Source: CAUUJV01 sp963545565 (GTDB lineage: Bacteria > Actinomycetota > Actinomycetes > Actinomycetales > Bifidobacteriaceae). From it: 64,000 bases of DNA. The stretch's first letter is position 1; every line of letters starts with the position of its first letter. The stretch lies in assembly GCA_963545565.1 (NCBI GenBank), contig CAUUJV010000003.1, forward strand, positions 1 through 64,000, given 5' to 3'. Below are positions 62,244 to 64,000 of the stretch, piece after piece. The notes beneath the pieces are model-generated. The model saw only the letters and a list, made by a program, of their open reading frames with translations, was not told where the DNA came from and searched no databases. A program made the translations under genes and the position numbers.

Positions 62244-63572
62244 ATGAAATTCTTCCTCCGCATGATCAATAAATCCTTCACTAAGCAGTTCCGTAAGCGC
62301 ATTCTTATTGCTTTGACTGTGATGCTTTCCGCAGCCGTGAGCGTGGCTATGCTTGGAGTGGTTTATGATGTGGGCGATAAGCTTAATGATGAACTTTCAA
62401 CATATGGCTCAAATATTACTGTTCGCCCGCAGTCATCGTCTGTTGTAACCGATTTATATAGTTCAGGCTCATCGAGCACTCCGAGCTCCTCGCAGACGGA
62501 TCCTACAAGCTTTATCAACGAATCAGATGTGTCAAAAATTAAAACAATTTTCTGGGCATACAACATCACGAATTTTGCACCTCAGCTCAATATTCATATG
62601 TCTGTGACCAATGAAAAAACATCGCAGAAAGCTTCAAATGTGCCGATTGTTGGTACATGGTTTAATAAGACGGTGAAACTTTCAACCGGCGAAAGCACAA
62701 CTGCCGGTGTAGAAAATATGCGTTCATGGTGGAGCGTGCAGGGGCGCTGGGCGAAAGATGACGCTTTAGAGGCTATGGTTGGCTCAAAAGTTGCTCAATC
62801 CATGGGAATTTCGGTAGGAAATTCAATCACTGTGCGTTACGGCTCAGATGAGAATAACAAAATTACACTTAAGGTTGTGGGCATTTACTCCTCGGATGAT
62901 GATGACGATAAGGCCATCTACACATCCACAGAAGTTGTGCAGACCCTCTCTGATTTAGAGAACAAAGTTGATTATGTGGAAGTTAAAGCGCTTACTACAC
63001 CAGAGAATGATTTAGCGCGTAAAGCAGCAAAGAATCCTAATGCTCTTTCTGACGAGGAATGGGAAACATGGTATTGCACGGCGTACCCCTCATCTATTGC
63101 TTATCAGATTGAGGAAGCTTTACCTGGCACAACAGCTAAGCAAGTCCGCCAAGTAGCAGCTTTGGAAGGCAGCGTGCTAGAGAAAACTCAGGCCGTTATG
63201 ATTGTGATGACAGCGTTAACACTTGTGGCTGCTGCGATTGCTGTGGCGAATTTGATGGCTGCTGCGATTGCAGAAAGATCGTCAGAATTAGCTCTGATGA
63301 AGGCTTTGGGTGCTAAAAATGCTCAAGTATCGCGACTTATTCTTGCAGAGACTGCTGTAATTGCGTTCATCGGAGCAGTGATTGGCTCGCTCTTAGGAGT
63401 AGGGTTAGCGCAGCTCGTAGGAGAGGTAGTGTTTGGCTCCTCTATCACAATGAGGCCGATGGTGTTTGTGCTAGTCTTTGTGCTTCTTGCATTGACGGTA
63501 TTCATAGCATCATTGTCTGCAATTCGTTCAATTCTGAAACTTCATCCAGCTCAGGTGCTTCATGGCAGATAA
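62244..63572 (+). CDS. FtsX/MacB-like ABC transporter permease
   Basis: This 442-residue protein has the MacB-type layout: a first membrane segment near residues 16-38, a periplasmic domain of about 260 residues with a Ser/Thr-rich insert (GSSSTPSSSQ), and three C-terminal membrane segments ending in RSILKLHPAQVLHGR. Proteins of this kind work with an ATPase in mechanotransmission or export. In the P19-Ftr1 operon their role in iron uptake is unresolved. It starts 3 bp after the previous stop codon and overlaps the next gene by 11 nt. Confidence 0.9.
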   Translation: MKFFLRMINKSFTKQFRKRILIALTVMLSAAVSVAMLGVVYDVGDKLNDELSTYGSNITVRPQSSSVVTDLYSSGSSSTPSSSQTDPTSFINESDVSKIKTIFWAYNITNFAPQLNIHMSVTNEKTSQKASNVPIVGTWFNKTVKLSTGESTTAGVENMRSWWSVQGRWAKDDALEAMVGSKVAQSMGISVGNSITVRYGSDENNKITLKVVGIYSSDDDDDKAIYTSTEVVQTLSDLENKVDYVEVKALTTPENDLARKAAKNPNALSDEEWETWYCTAYPSSIAYQIEEALPGTTAKQVRQVAALEGSVLEKTQAVMIVMTALTLVAAAIAVANLMAAAIAERSSELALMKALGAKNAQVSRLILAETAVIAFIGAVIGSLLGVGLAQLVGEVVFGSSITMRPMVFVLVFVLLALTVFIASLSAIRSILKLHPAQVLHGR

Positions 63573-64000
63573 GAAAAATACTCCTCAAAGCTCACGTGTA
63601 GGTTCGATGACAAACACGGGAATGTTTTTTGCGATGCTACGTGGTGCTATCTTCCGCAGAAGTTCGCGAGCAATTATGGCGGTTATTGCCTCACTTGTTG
63701 GTGCGGCGACACTTTTCTGCTTGGCTACGGTGTGTATTGAAGTTCCTCAGCAAATGACTGAGGAAATGCGCGCATACGGAGCGAATCTTGTTGTCACTTC
63801 GCAGAATACTGGCAAAACAGCCAATGGTATTTCTTCATCTCTTGCAAAACATCTGATGAAAATGGTGACTGCATATGGCGATGAGGCATCGTACGCTACT
63901 TACCGTTATGAGAACGTGAGAATTAATTCTGCGCCGTATCAGATGGCTGGTATTAACGTGAAACAAACGTCTGCCATAAATCGCCATTGGAGCATCACGG
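63562..64000 (+). CDS. FtsX/MacB-like ABC transporter permease, second (partial, runs off the window)
   Basis: The gene starts at an ATG overlapping the end of the previous permease and stays open for 146 codons to the window edge. The translation begins MADKKNTPQSSRVGSM, followed by FFAMLRGAIFRRSSRAIMAV and a membrane segment (SLVGAATLFCLATVCI). The periplasmic part then opens with MTEEMRAYGANLVVTSQ, the usual MacB beginning. It is the second permease of the pair. In the related operons an ATPase and thioredoxin-like proteins follow. Confidence 0.88.
   Translation, partial: MADKKNTPQSSRVGSMTNTGMFFAMLRGAIFRRSSRAIMAVIASLVGAATLFCLATVCIEVPQQMTEEMRAYGANLVVTSQNTGKTANGISSSLAKHLMKMVTAYGDEASYATYRYENVRINSAPYQMAGINVKQTSAINRHWSIT

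Overview
The window looks like chromosomal DNA from a low-GC member of the Bifidobacteriaceae, most likely Gardnerella. This rests on family content and was not checked by database search. Supporting features are an actinobacterial oxidative pentose-phosphate block (zwf-opcA-pgl, with gnd nearby), a DtxR-type regulator, a protein O-mannosyltransferase, a sucrose phosphorylase whose catalytic numbering matches the Bifidobacterium enzyme, ABC sugar importers without their own ATPase, and many genes that start on an ATG 6-8 nt after a -10 box (leaderless transcripts).

Layout. 0-7 kb: tRNA-Ala(CGC), a DedA membrane protein, O-mannosyltransferase, rsmI, two small unknown genes, four DnaA-box-like 9-mers and metG. 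7-11 kb: a candidate small RNA and two tandem membrane-anchored aryl-sulfate sulfotransferases, one with a frameshift. 11-20 kb: TatD nuclease, Kup potassium transporter, a translationally coupled class II amidotransferase and glutamate-cysteine ligase pair, gnd, an SDR/NmrA protein and a Pr6Pr-like membrane protein. 20-31 kb: a DUF4143 ATPase behind two 34-bp repeats, pgl-opcA-zwf, a DtxR-family regulator, an HD protein, an MFS exporter, upp and tadA (which contains a perfect parS palindrome), and an aldo/keto reductase.

31-49 kb is an alpha-glucoside/alpha-galactoside island: GH36 alpha-galactosidase (with a second, one-mismatch parS), a ROK regulator, a first ABC importer, a GH13 alpha-1,6-glucosidase-like enzyme, a LacI regulator, sucrose phosphorylase, a YesL-like protein, a second GH13 enzyme and a second ABC importer. 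Two matching palindromic operators connect the LacI protein to its own promoter and to sucrose phosphorylase. 49-52 kb: a structured leader with an intrinsic terminator ahead of an MHS-family transporter, then a small leaderless ORF and ilvC.

52.16-55.07 kb is the clearest foreign DNA. About 2.9 kb of AT-rich, Streptococcus-like sequence (DUF3290, DUF421, an RDD protein and a broken TraX-like gene) lies inside a GNAT acetyltransferase gene, whose two halves remain on either side. No transposase, integrase or clear target duplication is visible.

55.5-64 kb: an amino-acid permease, ApbE, and the start of an iron-uptake operon in the order FTR1 - P19/Tp34 lipoprotein - DUF2318 membrane protein - FtsX-like permease - second FtsX-like permease, which runs off the window. 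This is the gene order I recall for the Campylobacter P19 system.
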